A stretch of DNA of 64,000 bases from Paracoccus haematequi (GCF_900631945.1 NZ_UZWE01000062.1:29474-93473); one strand, 5' to 3'; shown: positions 42,322-50,710, counted from the stretch's first letter. Notes: generated by a model not told the origin, from the letters alone. Numbers and translations: made by a program.

Positions 42322-43743
42322 ATGCAACTGAATACGATCTCTGGCCGATTCGCCGCGCTGACGATCATCTTCGTCATGCTGGCCGAAGTGCTGATCCTGG
42401 TTCCGGCCCTGGCCAGCTTCCGGCTGGACTATCTCGAATCGCGGCTGGAGCGGGGCCAGATCGCCAGCCTTGCCGTGCTGGCATCGGACAAGTCCCTAGC
42501 CGACGAACTGGAGGCCGAACTGTTGCAGAGCGCCGGGCTGCTGAACGTCGTGCTGCGCCGCGACGACATCCGCCAGCTGGTCCTGTCGTCGCGCATCCCC
42601 AGTCCGGTCGTCCAGACCTATGACCTGCGCGAGGACGGCCTGGTCCAGACCATCGACGACGCCCTGGGCACGCTGCTGAACCGCCGGAACGAGGTGATCC
42701 GCGTCATCGGCGCGCCGGTCAACCAAGCGGGCCAGCTGATCGAGATCACGATGGAAACCGCCCCCCTGCGCACCAGCATGATCGAGTTCGGCATCCGCCT
42801 GCTGCTGCTGTCGGCCGCCTTCTCGATCCTGACGGCGATCCTGCTGAACGTGGCGGTGCAGCGGCTGGTCCTGGTGCCGATCCGCCGCGTGATCAGCCAC
42901 ATGGTGTCCTATGCCGAGGCGCCCGAGGATGCCCGCCACATCATCACCCCCGATGCCCGCCTGATCGAGCTTCGCGACGCCGAAACCGCGCTTCAGACCT
43001 TGCAGAAGACCGTCACGTCGTCGCTGAAGCAAAAGGAACGGATGGCGCAGCTGGGCCAGGCGGTCGCCAAGATCAGCCACGACCTGCGCAACATCCTGAC
43101 CACCGCGCAGATCTTCGCCGACCGGCTGGAGGACAGCGGCGATCCCAAGGTCAAGCGCGCCGCGCCGAAGCTGGTGAACTCGATCAGCCGCGCGGTGAAC
43201 CTGTGCGAGACGACCCTGGCCTTCGGCAAGGCCGAGGAGCCCGCGCCCACGCTGTCGCGGTTCAACCTCGCGCAGCTCGCGACCGAGGTGGTCGAGGCCG
43301 AGACCCTGGCCAGCGGCGACGGCCCGCGGGTCGAGTTCCTGTGCGACATCCCGCCCAGCCTGACGATCCGCGCCGACCGCGACCAGTTGTATCGCGTGCT
43401 GGCGAACCTGGCCCGAAACGCCCGCCAGGCGATCGAGGGCACCGGCCAGCCCGGCACGGTCGAGATCGGTGCGGGCGAGACGGACAGCGACTGGTGGATC
43501 CGCGTGGGCGACACCGGCCCCGGTCTGCCGGAGAAGGCGCGGGAATACCTGTTCAAGCCCTTCGCGGGCAGCGCCCGCAAGGGTGGCACCGGCCTGGGCC
43601 TGACCATCGCGGCCGATCTGGTGCGCGGCCATGGCGGACGGCTGGATCTGGTGCGCAGCGATGCCGAGGGCAGCGAATTCATGATCCACATCCCGCGCGA
43701 CATGGCCATCCTTCCCGCGCGGCAGATGGCCGGGGGCCGATAA
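42322..43743 (+). CDS. Orphan sensor histidine kinase
   Basis: The 473-residue protein has a first membrane helix (residues ~9-33), a periplasmic/extracytoplasmic segment, a second helix (~158-183) and a HAMP-like linker. The dimerisation helix carries phospho-accepting H253 in KISHDLRNIL, and the ATPase domain has NLARNARQAI, DTGPGLP and GGTGLGLTIA boxes. No response-regulator gene is adjacent, so its partner lies elsewhere. The signal is unknown. It is divergent from rpmH. Confidence 0.9.
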   Translation: MQLNTISGRFAALTIIFVMLAEVLILVPALASFRLDYLESRLERGQIASLAVLASDKSLADELEAELLQSAGLLNVVLRRDDIRQLVLSSRIPSPVVQTYDLREDGLVQTIDDALGTLLNRRNEVIRVIGAPVNQAGQLIEITMETAPLRTSMIEFGIRLLLLSAAFSILTAILLNVAVQRLVLVPIRRVISHMVSYAEAPEDARHIITPDARLIELRDAETALQTLQKTVTSSLKQKERMAQLGQAVAKISHDLRNILTTAQIFADRLEDSGDPKVKRAAPKLVNSISRAVNLCETTLAFGKAEEPAPTLSRFNLAQLATEVVEAETLASGDGPRVEFLCDIPPSLTIRADRDQLYRVLANLARNARQAIEGTGQPGTVEIGAGETDSDWWIRVGDTGPGLPEKAREYLFKPFAGSARKGGTGLGLTIAADLVRGHGGRLDLVRSDAEGSEFMIHIPRDMAILPARQMAGGR

Positions 43744-43778
43744 AATCGGGCCGCCGGCGTTTTTTCCGCCGCGCCCCC

Positions 43779-43807
43779 TTGCATCCCGCAAAGGGGGCGG
43801 CTACATG
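43779..43807 (+). promoter_or_regulatory. Promoter of tRNA-Arg
   Basis: TTGCAT (43779-43784), 17 bases, TACATG (43802-43807), placing the start point about seven bases before the mature tRNA. The -35 lies within an imperfect inverted repeat (43772-43799). Confidence 0.5.
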
Positions 43808-43820
43808 ACCGCCCTACGAC

Positions 43821-43897
43821 GGACCCGTAGCTCAGCTGGATAGAGCACCAGACTACGAATCTGGGGGTCGGGCGTTCGAATCGCTCCGGGTCCGCCA
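43821..43897 (+). tRNA. tRNA-Arg (anticodon ACG)
   Basis: The acceptor arms GGACCCG and CGGGTCC pair perfectly, the discriminator is G and CCA is encoded. The D-arm is AGCTCAGCTGGATAGAGC and the anticodon loop is CTACGAA on a CCAGA/TCTGG stem. The T-arm contains GTTCGAATC. ACG is expected to be deaminated to ICG by TadA and read the CGN family. At 77 nt it looks intact and functional. Confidence 0.96.
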
Positions 43898-43905
43898 TTT
43901 GAAAC

Positions 43906-43940
43906 AAGGGCTTAGGCATCGCTGCCTTGGCCTTTTTTTC
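43906..43940 (+). terminator. Terminator after tRNA-Arg
   Basis: An imperfect stem (AAGG...GGCA / TGCC...CCTT) with a TCGC loop runs into seven T's and a second T-rich stretch. Confidence 0.7.
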
Positions 43941-44390
43941 TTTTTCTCAATACTGTATTCACAGACATCCGTCCCGCGCGAAAATTGTCGATTCATCTCG
44001 CGAGGCGTGGAGCAAAACATAAACATACATCTGCCGCCGTCATGTATGTCTGTTCATGTCCTGCGGCCTCTGGCGCCTGTGATACAGATGCCGGATCGTC
44101 GGAAGATCCGTGGCAGGTCAGAGATCGACTAGGACCAGCCGGTGCGGATGCCTGGGCTGGCCGACAGCAGCGACCTGTGAGCGCGCTTGTCGGGCGAATT
44201 GAAGCCCCTGTCGGGGTCGAACGATCTGCCCGCGCCCTGTCGGATCGCCCCCAGATCCATTCGCGCGATGTCAGGTTGATCCCGAAATCGCCGGATTTCC
44301 ATTGAGGATCAAATGTTCAGAATGGCGGTCTTGGGCGACTGGCGGGGAATGATTCCTGAAAGTCTAAAAAATATGACGTAATCTAAGTTG
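43941..44390 (+). other. Gene-poor, less GC-rich intergenic stretch
   Basis: I find no convincing gene here: the open frames of 77 and 106 codons lack ribosome-binding sites and familiar sequence. The stretch is visibly richer in A/T than its neighbours. It contains an eight-base inverted repeat, ACATACAT (44023-44030) and ATGTATGT (44042-44049), separated by 11 bases, which has the look of a protein-binding dyad. It may be the scar of a lost element next to the tRNA. Confidence 0.5.
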
Positions 44391-44426
44391 CCTGACGGGC
44401 CGCTTCCTAGGAAACGGCTCATCAGG
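44391..44426. repeat. 36-bp imperfect palindrome
   Basis: CCTGA...TCAGG outer arms and GGCCGCTTCC/GGAAACGGCT inner arms centre on CCTAGG. It lies 17 bp past the stop of the 25-codon minus-strand gene. No T run is present on either strand, so it is either a weak terminator or a cruciform/protein-binding site. Confidence 0.55.
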
Positions 44427-44443
44427 TTGGTCGGGGTCTCGCC

Positions 44444-44521
44444 TCAGAAGATTCCCGTCAGATACAGGATGATGATGACGATCACGGGCACGCCCAGCCA
44501 CCAGGCGACAAGACCTTTCAT
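44444..44521 (-). CDS. 25-residue single-span membrane peptide
   Basis: The peptide reads MKGLVAWWLGVPVIVI followed by IILYLTGIF: one basic residue at the N-terminus and then one hydrophobic helix. It is expected to sit in the inner membrane with the N-terminus in the cytoplasm. A perfect AAGGAGG Shine-Dalgarno lies five bases before the ATG, which is the main evidence that it is translated. Upstream is an exact GGAAC-N16-CGTT promoter-like sequence. The family is not one I can name; small stress-induced membrane peptides of similar design occur in proteobacteria. Confidence 0.65.
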   Translation of the reverse strand: MKGLVAWWLGVPVIVIIILYLTGIF

Positions 44522-44557
44522 GAGAACCTCCTTCGGATGTTGTGCAGTTGAAGGGCT

Positions 44558-44582
44558 AACGTGGGGTTATTCTTTCAGTTCC
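44558..44582 (-). promoter_or_regulatory. EcfG-like (ECF sigma) promoter of the small membrane-peptide gene
   Basis: On the minus strand GGAAC (44582-44578), 16 bases, CGTT (44561-44558). This equals the consensus described for the alphaproteobacterial general-stress sigma factor EcfG. The expected start point leaves a ~30-nt leader containing the AAGGAGG. Many Rhodobacterales are thought to lack EcfG, so another ECF factor may be responsible. Confidence 0.45.
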
Positions 44583-44645
44583 GCCCGGCCTTCATGGCGG
44601 CGGCTTCGTGGGCTATAGCGGCAGGGTCGTGCTGTCTGGAAAGCC

Positions 44646-45875
44646 ATGTCCTATCGCGCTCTTGCCCATGTCGTCGAAGCCTCTCTTCGCCTGCGCGCCC
44701 TGGCGGGCGGGGCCGAGGCGCTGCGGCAGCGGCTGGCCCTGGATGCCGTGGCGCCCGCCGATATCTGGGTCCACGGCGCATCGGTCGGGGAACTGACCTC
44801 GGCCCGGCCGGTCATCGCGGCCCTGGCGCAGACGCATCGGGTGCTGGTGACGGCCAACAGCACCACGGGGCGGGACCGGGCCGCGGGCTGGGGGCTGCCC
44901 GCGCGCCTGGCGCCGCTGGATGTGCCGGGGGCGCTGGCGCGGTTCCTGGACCGGGTGCGGCCCCGATTGCAGGTGACGGTCGAATCCGAATTCTGGCCGC
45001 TGCGGTCGCAGGCCCTGGCGGCGCGCGCCATTCCCCAGGCGGTGATCGGCGCGCGGCTGTCGCAGCGTTCCGCCGCGCGATGGGCGCGCCTGCCGGGGTT
45101 GATCGGCCCGACCCTGCGGCGGCTTGCCGCCCTGTCCGCGCAGGATCCCGACAGCGAATCGTGGCTGCGCGGATTGGGGCTGCCCGCCGCCTCCATCCTG
45201 CCGCCGCTGGACCTGAAGCTGCTGACCCCGGCCGGGATCGTGCCGCCCCCGCCCGGACCCGACCGAGACCGGACGTTGCTGGCGGCCTCGACCCATGAGG
45301 GAGAGGAGGCGGCGGTTCTGGACGCCTGGGCGCAGGCGCGGCGGCATCGCCCCGACCTGCGGCTGATCCTGGCCATCCGCCATCCGCCGCGCGGCGATGC
45401 GGTGGCGGCTCTGCTGGCGCAGCGCGGCCTGGCCTTCGAGCGGCGATCCCAGGGCGGGACGGGGGGCGCGGTGCTGCTGGCCGACACACTGGGCGAAATG
45501 GACCGCTGGTATGCGGCGGCGGGGATCTGCTTTGTGGGCGGATCGCTGACCGACCGGGGCGGGCATACGCCCTGGGAACCCGCCGCCCATGGCTGCGCGA
45601 TCCTGCACGGCCCGCATGTCGGCAATTTCCGCGATGCCTATGCCGCCCTGGACGATGCGGGCGGGGCATGGTCCGTCGATGCGGCCGGACTGGCCGATCA
45701 GGCGGCGCGGCTGGCGGAGGATTCGGCGCAGGCCCGCCGGATGGGGCGGGCGGCCCGCGCGGTGCTGGATGGGCGCGCGGGCGATCCGGCGGCCCTGATC
45801 GCGCATCTGCGGGAACTTGCGGGACGGCCGCGCCGACCCGATATAGGCAGGGAAGGGGAAAGGTTCGACCGATGA
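44646..45875 (+). CDS. kdtA: 3-deoxy-D-manno-octulosonic acid (Kdo) transferase
   Basis: KdtA/WaaA adds Kdo from CMP-Kdo to the lipid A precursor at the inner face of the inner membrane. The 409-residue GT-B enzyme has the N-terminal acceptor-domain motifs WVHGASVGELTSARPVIAAL and VTANSTTGRD, the TVESEFWPLR segment, and the C-terminal donor-site AASTHEGEEAAVLDA and FVGGSLTDRGGHTPWEPAAHG. The N-terminal membrane anchor seen in enterobacteria is short or missing. Its stop overlaps the DUF1178 gene. Confidence 0.93.
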   Translation: MSYRALAHVVEASLRLRALAGGAEALRQRLALDAVAPADIWVHGASVGELTSARPVIAALAQTHRVLVTANSTTGRDRAAGWGLPARLAPLDVPGALARFLDRVRPRLQVTVESEFWPLRSQALAARAIPQAVIGARLSQRSAARWARLPGLIGPTLRRLAALSAQDPDSESWLRGLGLPAASILPPLDLKLLTPAGIVPPPPGPDRDRTLLAASTHEGEEAAVLDAWAQARRHRPDLRLILAIRHPPRGDAVAALLAQRGLAFERRSQGGTGGAVLLADTLGEMDRWYAAAGICFVGGSLTDRGGHTPWEPAAHGCAILHGPHVGNFRDAYAALDDAGGAWSVDAAGLADQAARLAEDSAQARRMGRAARAVLDGRAGDPAALIAHLRELAGRPRRPDIGREGERFDR

Positions 45876-46276
45876 TCCGCTATGCTTTGCGCTGCGACCA
45901 GGGCCATGATTTCGACGGCTGGTTCCGTTCGTCCGACGCGTTCGAGACGACTCGGGCGGCCGGTCATGTCGCCTGCACGCATTGCGGATCGGCCAAGGTC
46001 GAAAAGACCCTGATGGCGCCCTCGGTCGCCGCCAAGCCCTCGGAACCGGCCCTTGGCCCTGCCGAGGCCGCCCTGCGCGCCTTGCGCCAGCAGGTCGAGG
46101 CGAACAGCGATTACGTCGGCCTGAAATTCGTCGACGAGGCGCGGGCCATGCACGAAGGCCGCGCCCCCAGCCGCGCGATCCATGGCGAGGCGAAGATCGA
46201 GGATGCGCGCAAGCTGATCGAGGACGGGGTGCCGGTGGCGCCCTTGCCCTTCATTCCCCGACAGAAGGCGAACTGA
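45872..46276 (+). CDS. DUF1178 family protein
   Basis: The 134-residue protein starts MIRYALRCDQGHDFDGWFRSSDAFE and has a second Cys pair, VACTHCGS. Together these form a likely zinc ribbon (C8 and the CxxC). The C-terminal part ARAMHEGRAPSRAIHGEAKIEDARKLIEDGVPVAPLPFIPR is the conserved DUF1178 segment. The function is unknown. It overlaps kdtA and the following SDR gene by four bases and one base, so the three are probably co-translated. Confidence 0.85.
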   Translation: MIRYALRCDQGHDFDGWFRSSDAFETTRAAGHVACTHCGSAKVEKTLMAPSVAAKPSEPALGPAEAALRALRQQVEANSDYVGLKFVDEARAMHEGRAPSRAIHGEAKIEDARKLIEDGVPVAPLPFIPRQKAN

Positions 46277-46908
46277 TGACGATCCTTGTGACGGGCGCCG
46301 GCCGGGGTATCGGCCATGCGCTGGCCTTGGCGTATGAAACGGCGGGACAGCGCGTCATCCGCGCCAACCGCAACCCGGTGGGCGATCAATGGCGGCTGGA
46401 CGTGACGCGGCCCGCCGATTTCGATGCGCTGCGGGACCGGCTGGAGGGCGAGAGCCTTGACCTGCTGGTCTGCAACGCCGGGATTTATAACGACGAGGCG
46501 TCGGCGGATGCCCAGCGGACCGCCGAACTCTGGGCTCGGACTTTCGCGGTCAACGTCACCGGCGCCTTCCTGACAGTGCAGGCCTGCCTGCCCGCCTTGC
46601 GGCGCGGTGGGGGCAAGATCGCGCTGATCGGCAGCGCCATGGGGTCGGATCAGCGCGCGCCGGGCGGATCCTATGCCTATCGCGCCAGCAAGGCTGCGCT
46701 GCTGAATCTGGGCCGCAATCTGGCGGCCGATCTGGACCTGCCGGTGGGCATCTATCACCCCGGCTGGGTCAGGACCGACACGGGCGGGGCGGGGGCCGAG
46801 ATCGACGTGCGGCAATCGGTAGCGGGGCTGATGCAGCGCTTTGCCGAGCTGGACACGGACAGCAGCGGCTGTTTCCTGGCCTTCGACGGCAGTTCCGTGC
46901 CGTTCTGA
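46276..46908 (+). CDS. Short-chain dehydrogenase/reductase
   Basis: The 210-residue protein is a classical-type SDR of unknown substrate. The cofactor motif is TGAGRGIG (residues 6-13), NAGI follows, and the catalytic Tyr and Lys are in SYAYRASKAALL (YRASK). The C-terminal lid is short, giving a compact enzyme. It overlaps the DUF1178 stop by one base. Confidence 0.88.
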   Translation: MTILVTGAGRGIGHALALAYETAGQRVIRANRNPVGDQWRLDVTRPADFDALRDRLEGESLDLLVCNAGIYNDEASADAQRTAELWARTFAVNVTGAFLTVQACLPALRRGGGKIALIGSAMGSDQRAPGGSYAYRASKAALLNLGRNLAADLDLPVGIYHPGWVRTDTGGAGAEIDVRQSVAGLMQRFAELDTDSSGCFLAFDGSSVPF

Positions 46909-47008
46909 CCCGCTGCGGTTTTCCGCCGCCTTTTTCCGCCCTTGCGGTTTCGCCCCCCCGCCCATAAAAGCCGCGCCGAACAGGCAACCCCAGGTCGGAG
47001 ACCCCGCG

Positions 47009-48265
47009 ATGCCGCTTCTGGTGATGAAATTTGGCGGAACCTCCGTGGCCGATCTTGACCGGATCAAGAACGCCGCCACCAAGGTCCAGCGAGAGGTCGA
47101 GCGCGGCTATGACGTGATCGTCATCGTCAGCGCCATGTCGGGCAAGACCAACGAACTGGTGGGCTGGGTCGAGCAGACCTCGCCGCTGTTCGACGCGCGT
47201 GAATACGATGCCGTCGTCAGCTCGGGCGAGAACGTGACCGCCGGGCTGATGGCGCTGACCTTGCAGGAAATGGGCGTGCCCGCGCGGTCCTGGCAGGGCT
47301 GGCAGGTGCCGATCAACACCACCGCGCAGCATTCCGCCGCGCGTTTCGTGGACATTCCGCGCGCCAATATCGACCAGAAATTCGCCGAGGGCTTCAAGGT
47401 CGCCGTGGTCGCGGGCTTCCAGGGGCTTGGCCCCGACGGGCGCATCACCACGCTGGGCCGGGGCGGGTCGGATACCACCGCCGTGGCCTTCGCCGCCGCC
47501 TTCGGGGCCGAACGCTGCGACATCTATACCGATGTGGACGGCGTCTATACGACCGACCCGCGCATCACCAGCAAGGCCCGCAAGCTGAACAAGATCGCCT
47601 TCGAGGAGATGCTGGAACTGGCCTCGCTGGGCGCCAAGGTGCTGCAAACCCGATCGGTCGAGCTTGCGATGCGCTACAAGGTGCGGCTGCGCGTGCTATC
47701 CTCGTTCGAGGACACGGACGAAAATTCGGGCACCCTGATCTGTGCCGAGGAGGAAATCATGGAATCCAAAGTCGTCAACGGCGTCGCCTCGTCCCGCGAC
47801 GAGGCCAAGATCACCCTGGTCACGGTCGAGGATCGCCCCGGCATTTCCGCCGCCATCTTCGCGCCCCTGGCGGATGCCGGCGTGAACGTCGACATGATCG
47901 TCCAGAACATTTCCGAAAAGGATTACGAGGATCACCCCGGTTCGGTGACCGACATGACCTTCTCGGTGCCGATCAACCAGGTCGAACGCGCCAAGCGCGC
48001 CATGGAAGAGGCGAAGGCTGCGGGCCACATCGCCTATGACGAACTGGTCGTCGATACCGAGGTCGCCAAGGTCTCGGTCGTGGGGATCGGGATGCGCAGC
48101 CATGCGGGCGTTGCCGCGAAGATGTTCAAGGCGCTTGCCGATGAAAACGTCAACATCAAGGTCATCGCCACCAGCGAGATCAAGATTTCGGTGCTGATCG
48201 ACCGCAAATATATGGAATTGGCGGTGCAGGCGCTGCATGATGCCTTTGGCCTGGAAGCGGCCTGA
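47009..48265 (+). CDS. lysC: Aspartate kinase
   Basis: Aspartokinase phosphorylates aspartate, the entry step to lysine, threonine, methionine and diaminopimelate. The 418-residue product has the kinase domain (MKFGGTSVADLDRIKNAA at the N-terminus; VDGVYTTDPRI). Two ACT domains follow (from about residue 265: ITLVTVEDRPGISAAIFAPLADAGVNVDMIVQN, and VSVVGIGMRSHAGVAAKMFKALADENVNIKVIATSEIKISVLI), which are the feedback-control sites. An internal ATG at codon 251, behind GAGGAGG, could give a separate regulatory subunit. ptsP follows 63 bp later. Confidence 0.95.
   Translation: MPLLVMKFGGTSVADLDRIKNAATKVQREVERGYDVIVIVSAMSGKTNELVGWVEQTSPLFDAREYDAVVSSGENVTAGLMALTLQEMGVPARSWQGWQVPINTTAQHSAARFVDIPRANIDQKFAEGFKVAVVAGFQGLGPDGRITTLGRGGSDTTAVAFAAAFGAERCDIYTDVDGVYTTDPRITSKARKLNKIAFEEMLELASLGAKVLQTRSVELAMRYKVRLRVLSSFEDTDENSGTLICAEEEIMESKVVNGVASSRDEAKITLVTVEDRPGISAAIFAPLADAGVNVDMIVQNISEKDYEDHPGSVTDMTFSVPINQVERAKRAMEEAKAAGHIAYDELVVDTEVAKVSVVGIGMRSHAGVAAKMFKALADENVNIKVIATSEIKISVLIDRKYMELAVQALHDAFGLEAA
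47759..48265 (+). CDS. Predicted aspartokinase beta subunit (internal in-frame start)
   Basis: The lysC frame contains ATG at 47759 preceded by GAGGAGG (47747-47753) with a five-base gap, a better ribosome-binding site than that of lysC itself. Translation from it would yield 168 residues starting MESKVVNGVASSRDEAKITL, i.e. just the two ACT domains. In Bacillus and Corynebacterium the same arrangement makes the beta subunit of an alpha2-beta2 aspartokinase. Here it is predicted from sequence. Confidence 0.6.
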   Translation: MESKVVNGVASSRDEAKITLVTVEDRPGISAAIFAPLADAGVNVDMIVQNISEKDYEDHPGSVTDMTFSVPINQVERAKRAMEEAKAAGHIAYDELVVDTEVAKVSVVGIGMRSHAGVAAKMFKALADENVNIKVIATSEIKISVLIDRKYMELAVQALHDAFGLEAA

Positions 48266-48328
48266 TATCTTCGCCACGGCGTGCCGGACGGCATCTGCGG
48301 GCAAAAGCAAGGCAGGGCAAGGCAGGCG

Positions 48329-50575
48329 ATGCAAGACCGCAAGGACAGCGATTCACGCAAGCTGTTGCGACGGTTGAAGGAAATCCTGGGCGCCCCCGGC
48401 GGCGGCCAGGACCGGCTTGACCAGATCACCCATCACATCGCCGATTCGATGGGAACGCAGGTCTGTTCCATCTATCTGTTCCGCGATCCCAACACCCTGG
48501 AACTGTGCGCGACCGAGGGACTGCGCCCCGAATCCGTCCACCGCACCCGCCTGCGCCTGGGCGAGGGGCTGGTGGGCCGGGTGGCCCGAACCGGGCGCTA
48601 TGTGAACACCGCCGACGCGCCCTCGGAACCCGGTTTCCGCTTCATGCCCGAAACCGGCGAGGAGGTGTTTCCCAGCTTCCTGGGCGTGCCGATCCAGCGG
48701 GTCGGCGAAAAGCTGGGTGTTCTGGTCGTGCAGTGCCGCGAGGCGCGGCTGTTTTCCGAAGACGAGATCTATGGCCTGGAAGTCGTCGCCATGGTGCTGG
48801 CCGAAATGACCGAACTGGGCGCCTTCCAGGGCACCCAGGCCGACAGCCTGCCGCCCAAGCACCGTTTCCCGCTGATGATCCGGGGGTCCGCCGGGCAGGA
48901 GGGCGCGGCCGAAGGGCGGGTCTGGCTGCACGAGGCCCGCGTGGTCGTCACCAACCCGGTGGGCGACGATCCCGACCGAGAGATCGCGCGCCTGCACGAG
49001 GGTGTGGCGATGCTGCGCAATACCGTGGACAAGATGGTCGCGGCTGCCGACATGGGCGGCGACGGCGAACATACCGCCGTCCTGGAAACCTATCGCATGT
49101 TCGCCCATTCGCGCAGCTGGCTGAAGCGCATGGAAGAGGACATCCGCCTGGGCCTGTCGGCCGAAGCCGCGGTGGAAAAGGAACAGTCTGCCGCCCGCGC
49201 CCGGCTGGAGATGTCCGCCGATCCCTATCTGCGCGACCGGCTGCACGACCTGGACGACCTGTCGAACCGGCTGCTGCGCATCCTGACCGGGCAGGGCACC
49301 AATACCGGCGCCGAAATGCCCGACAACCCGATCCTGGTCGCCCGCAACATCGGCCCCGCCGAATTGCTGGAATACGGCCGGCGCCTGCGCGGCGTCGTGC
49401 TGGAGGAAGGGTCGGTCGGCAGCCACGCGGCCATCGTCGCGCGGGCTTTGGCGATCCCGCTGATCATCCACGCCTCTCGCATCACGACCGAGGCGCTGAA
49501 CGGCGATACGATCCTGGTCGACGGCGACCAAGGCATCGTCCACCTGCGCCCCGAGGAATCGGTCTACAAGGCGTTTCTCGACAAGATCGCCATGCAGGCC
49601 GAGGCGCAGAACCGCTATGCCAGCCTGCGCGGGCTGCCTGCCACGGGCACCTGCGGCACGACCGTGCAGCTTTACATGAACGCGGGGCTGATGGCCGACC
49701 TGCCGTCCCTGGCCGGTTCGGGGGCCGAGGGCGTGGGCCTGTTCCGCACCGAATTGCAGTTCCTGATCCGCAATCACGTCCCCCGCCGGGGCGAACTGGC
49801 CGAACTGTATCGCCGCGTCATGGACAACGCCCAGGGCAAGCCGGTGATGTTCCGCACGCTGGACATCGGGTCGGACAAGGTGCTGCCCTATATGAAGCCG
49901 CAGGACGAGCCGAACCCCGCGATGGGCTGGCGCGCGATCCGCGTGGGCCTGGACAAGCGCGGCGTCCTGCGGATGCAGTTGCAGGCGCTGATCCGGGCAT
50001 CCGTCGGGCGCCCGCTGCATGTCATGTTCCCCTTCATCGCCGATATCGGCGAATACGAGGCCGCCTATAAGATCCTGATGCAGGAGCTGTCGCGCGAACA
50101 GCGCGTCGGCCATCCGATGCCCAGCGACATCCGCGTGGGCGCGATGCTGGAAACGCCGTCGCTCGCCTTCGCGCCCAAGAAGTTCTTCGAGATGTGCGAT
50201 TTCATTTCCATCGGCGGCAACGACCTGAAGCAGTTCTTCTTTGCCGCCGACCGGGAAAACGAACGGGTGCGGCGGCGTTACGACACGCTCAGCTCGTCCT
50301 TCCTGCTGCTGTTGCGCCAGATCATCGCCCGCTGCGAGGAGGCGCGCGTGCCGCTGTCCTTCTGCGGCGAGGATGCGGGCCGCCCGGTCGAGGCGCTGAC
50401 CTTCGCCGCCCTGGGCATTCCGCGCCTGTCGATGCGTCCGGCCTCGATCGGGCCGGTCAAGCACCTGATCCGCAGGGTCTCGCTGGCCGACCTGCGCAAG
50501 CTGATCGACGAACGGCTGGATTCGGGCCAGCCGAACCTGCGCCGCCCCATTACCGAATGGCTGGCGCAGCAATAG
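48329..50575 (+). CDS. ptsP: Phosphoenolpyruvate-protein phosphotransferase PtsP (EI-Ntr)
   Basis: EI-Ntr passes phosphate from PEP to NPr and on to PtsN, a regulatory rather than sugar-transport chain. The 748-residue protein has an N-terminal GAF domain (~20-160), an EI-like central domain and the PEP-utilising C-terminal barrel. The phospho-histidine is H366 in GSHAAIVAR. The PEP-binding region contains GAEGVGLFRTELQFL and the catalytic Cys is in FCGED. The ATG at 48329 is preferred; an in-frame start 48 bases upstream is possible. It lies next to lysC, an adjacency shared with other alphaproteobacteria. Confidence 0.93.
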   Translation: MQDRKDSDSRKLLRRLKEILGAPGGGQDRLDQITHHIADSMGTQVCSIYLFRDPNTLELCATEGLRPESVHRTRLRLGEGLVGRVARTGRYVNTADAPSEPGFRFMPETGEEVFPSFLGVPIQRVGEKLGVLVVQCREARLFSEDEIYGLEVVAMVLAEMTELGAFQGTQADSLPPKHRFPLMIRGSAGQEGAAEGRVWLHEARVVVTNPVGDDPDREIARLHEGVAMLRNTVDKMVAAADMGGDGEHTAVLETYRMFAHSRSWLKRMEEDIRLGLSAEAAVEKEQSAARARLEMSADPYLRDRLHDLDDLSNRLLRILTGQGTNTGAEMPDNPILVARNIGPAELLEYGRRLRGVVLEEGSVGSHAAIVARALAIPLIIHASRITTEALNGDTILVDGDQGIVHLRPEESVYKAFLDKIAMQAEAQNRYASLRGLPATGTCGTTVQLYMNAGLMADLPSLAGSGAEGVGLFRTELQFLIRNHVPRRGELAELYRRVMDNAQGKPVMFRTLDIGSDKVLPYMKPQDEPNPAMGWRAIRVGLDKRGVLRMQLQALIRASVGRPLHVMFPFIADIGEYEAAYKILMQELSREQRVGHPMPSDIRVGAMLETPSLAFAPKKFFEMCDFISIGGNDLKQFFFAADRENERVRRRYDTLSSSFLLLLRQIIARCEEARVPLSFCGEDAGRPVEALTFAALGIPRLSMRPASIGPVKHLIRRVSLADLRKLIDERLDSGQPNLRRPITEWLAQQ

Positions 50576-50652
50576 GCGGAAAGCCGCGAAACCGGGCAGG
50601 GACGGGGCTGCCGCGCCAGCCCGGACTGGCCCCGCGGGCTTCGGCTTGCGCC

Positions 50653-50681
50653 TTGCTGCGCCCCCGCAGCATCCTTATAAT
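50653..50681 (+). promoter_or_regulatory. Sigma-70 promoter of opgGHC with consensus -10
   Basis: TTGCTG (50653-50658), 17 bases, TATAAT (50676-50681). The -10 is a perfect consensus, rare in this GC-rich sequence. The start point lies about 25 nt before the opgG ATG. Confidence 0.7.
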
Positions 50682-50710
50682 GAAACGGTTTTTGGCAAGC
50701 ATCACCTGAT

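Noticed and set aside
43821..43897. tRNA-Arg as an integration site
   Set aside because: The tRNA is intact and I see no integrase or second 3'-end copy nearby; the A/T-rich stretch alone is not enough.
43985..44305. 106-codon open frame after tRNA-Arg
   Set aside because: No Shine-Dalgarno, no recognisable sequence, overlaps a second open frame, and covers palindromic sequence.
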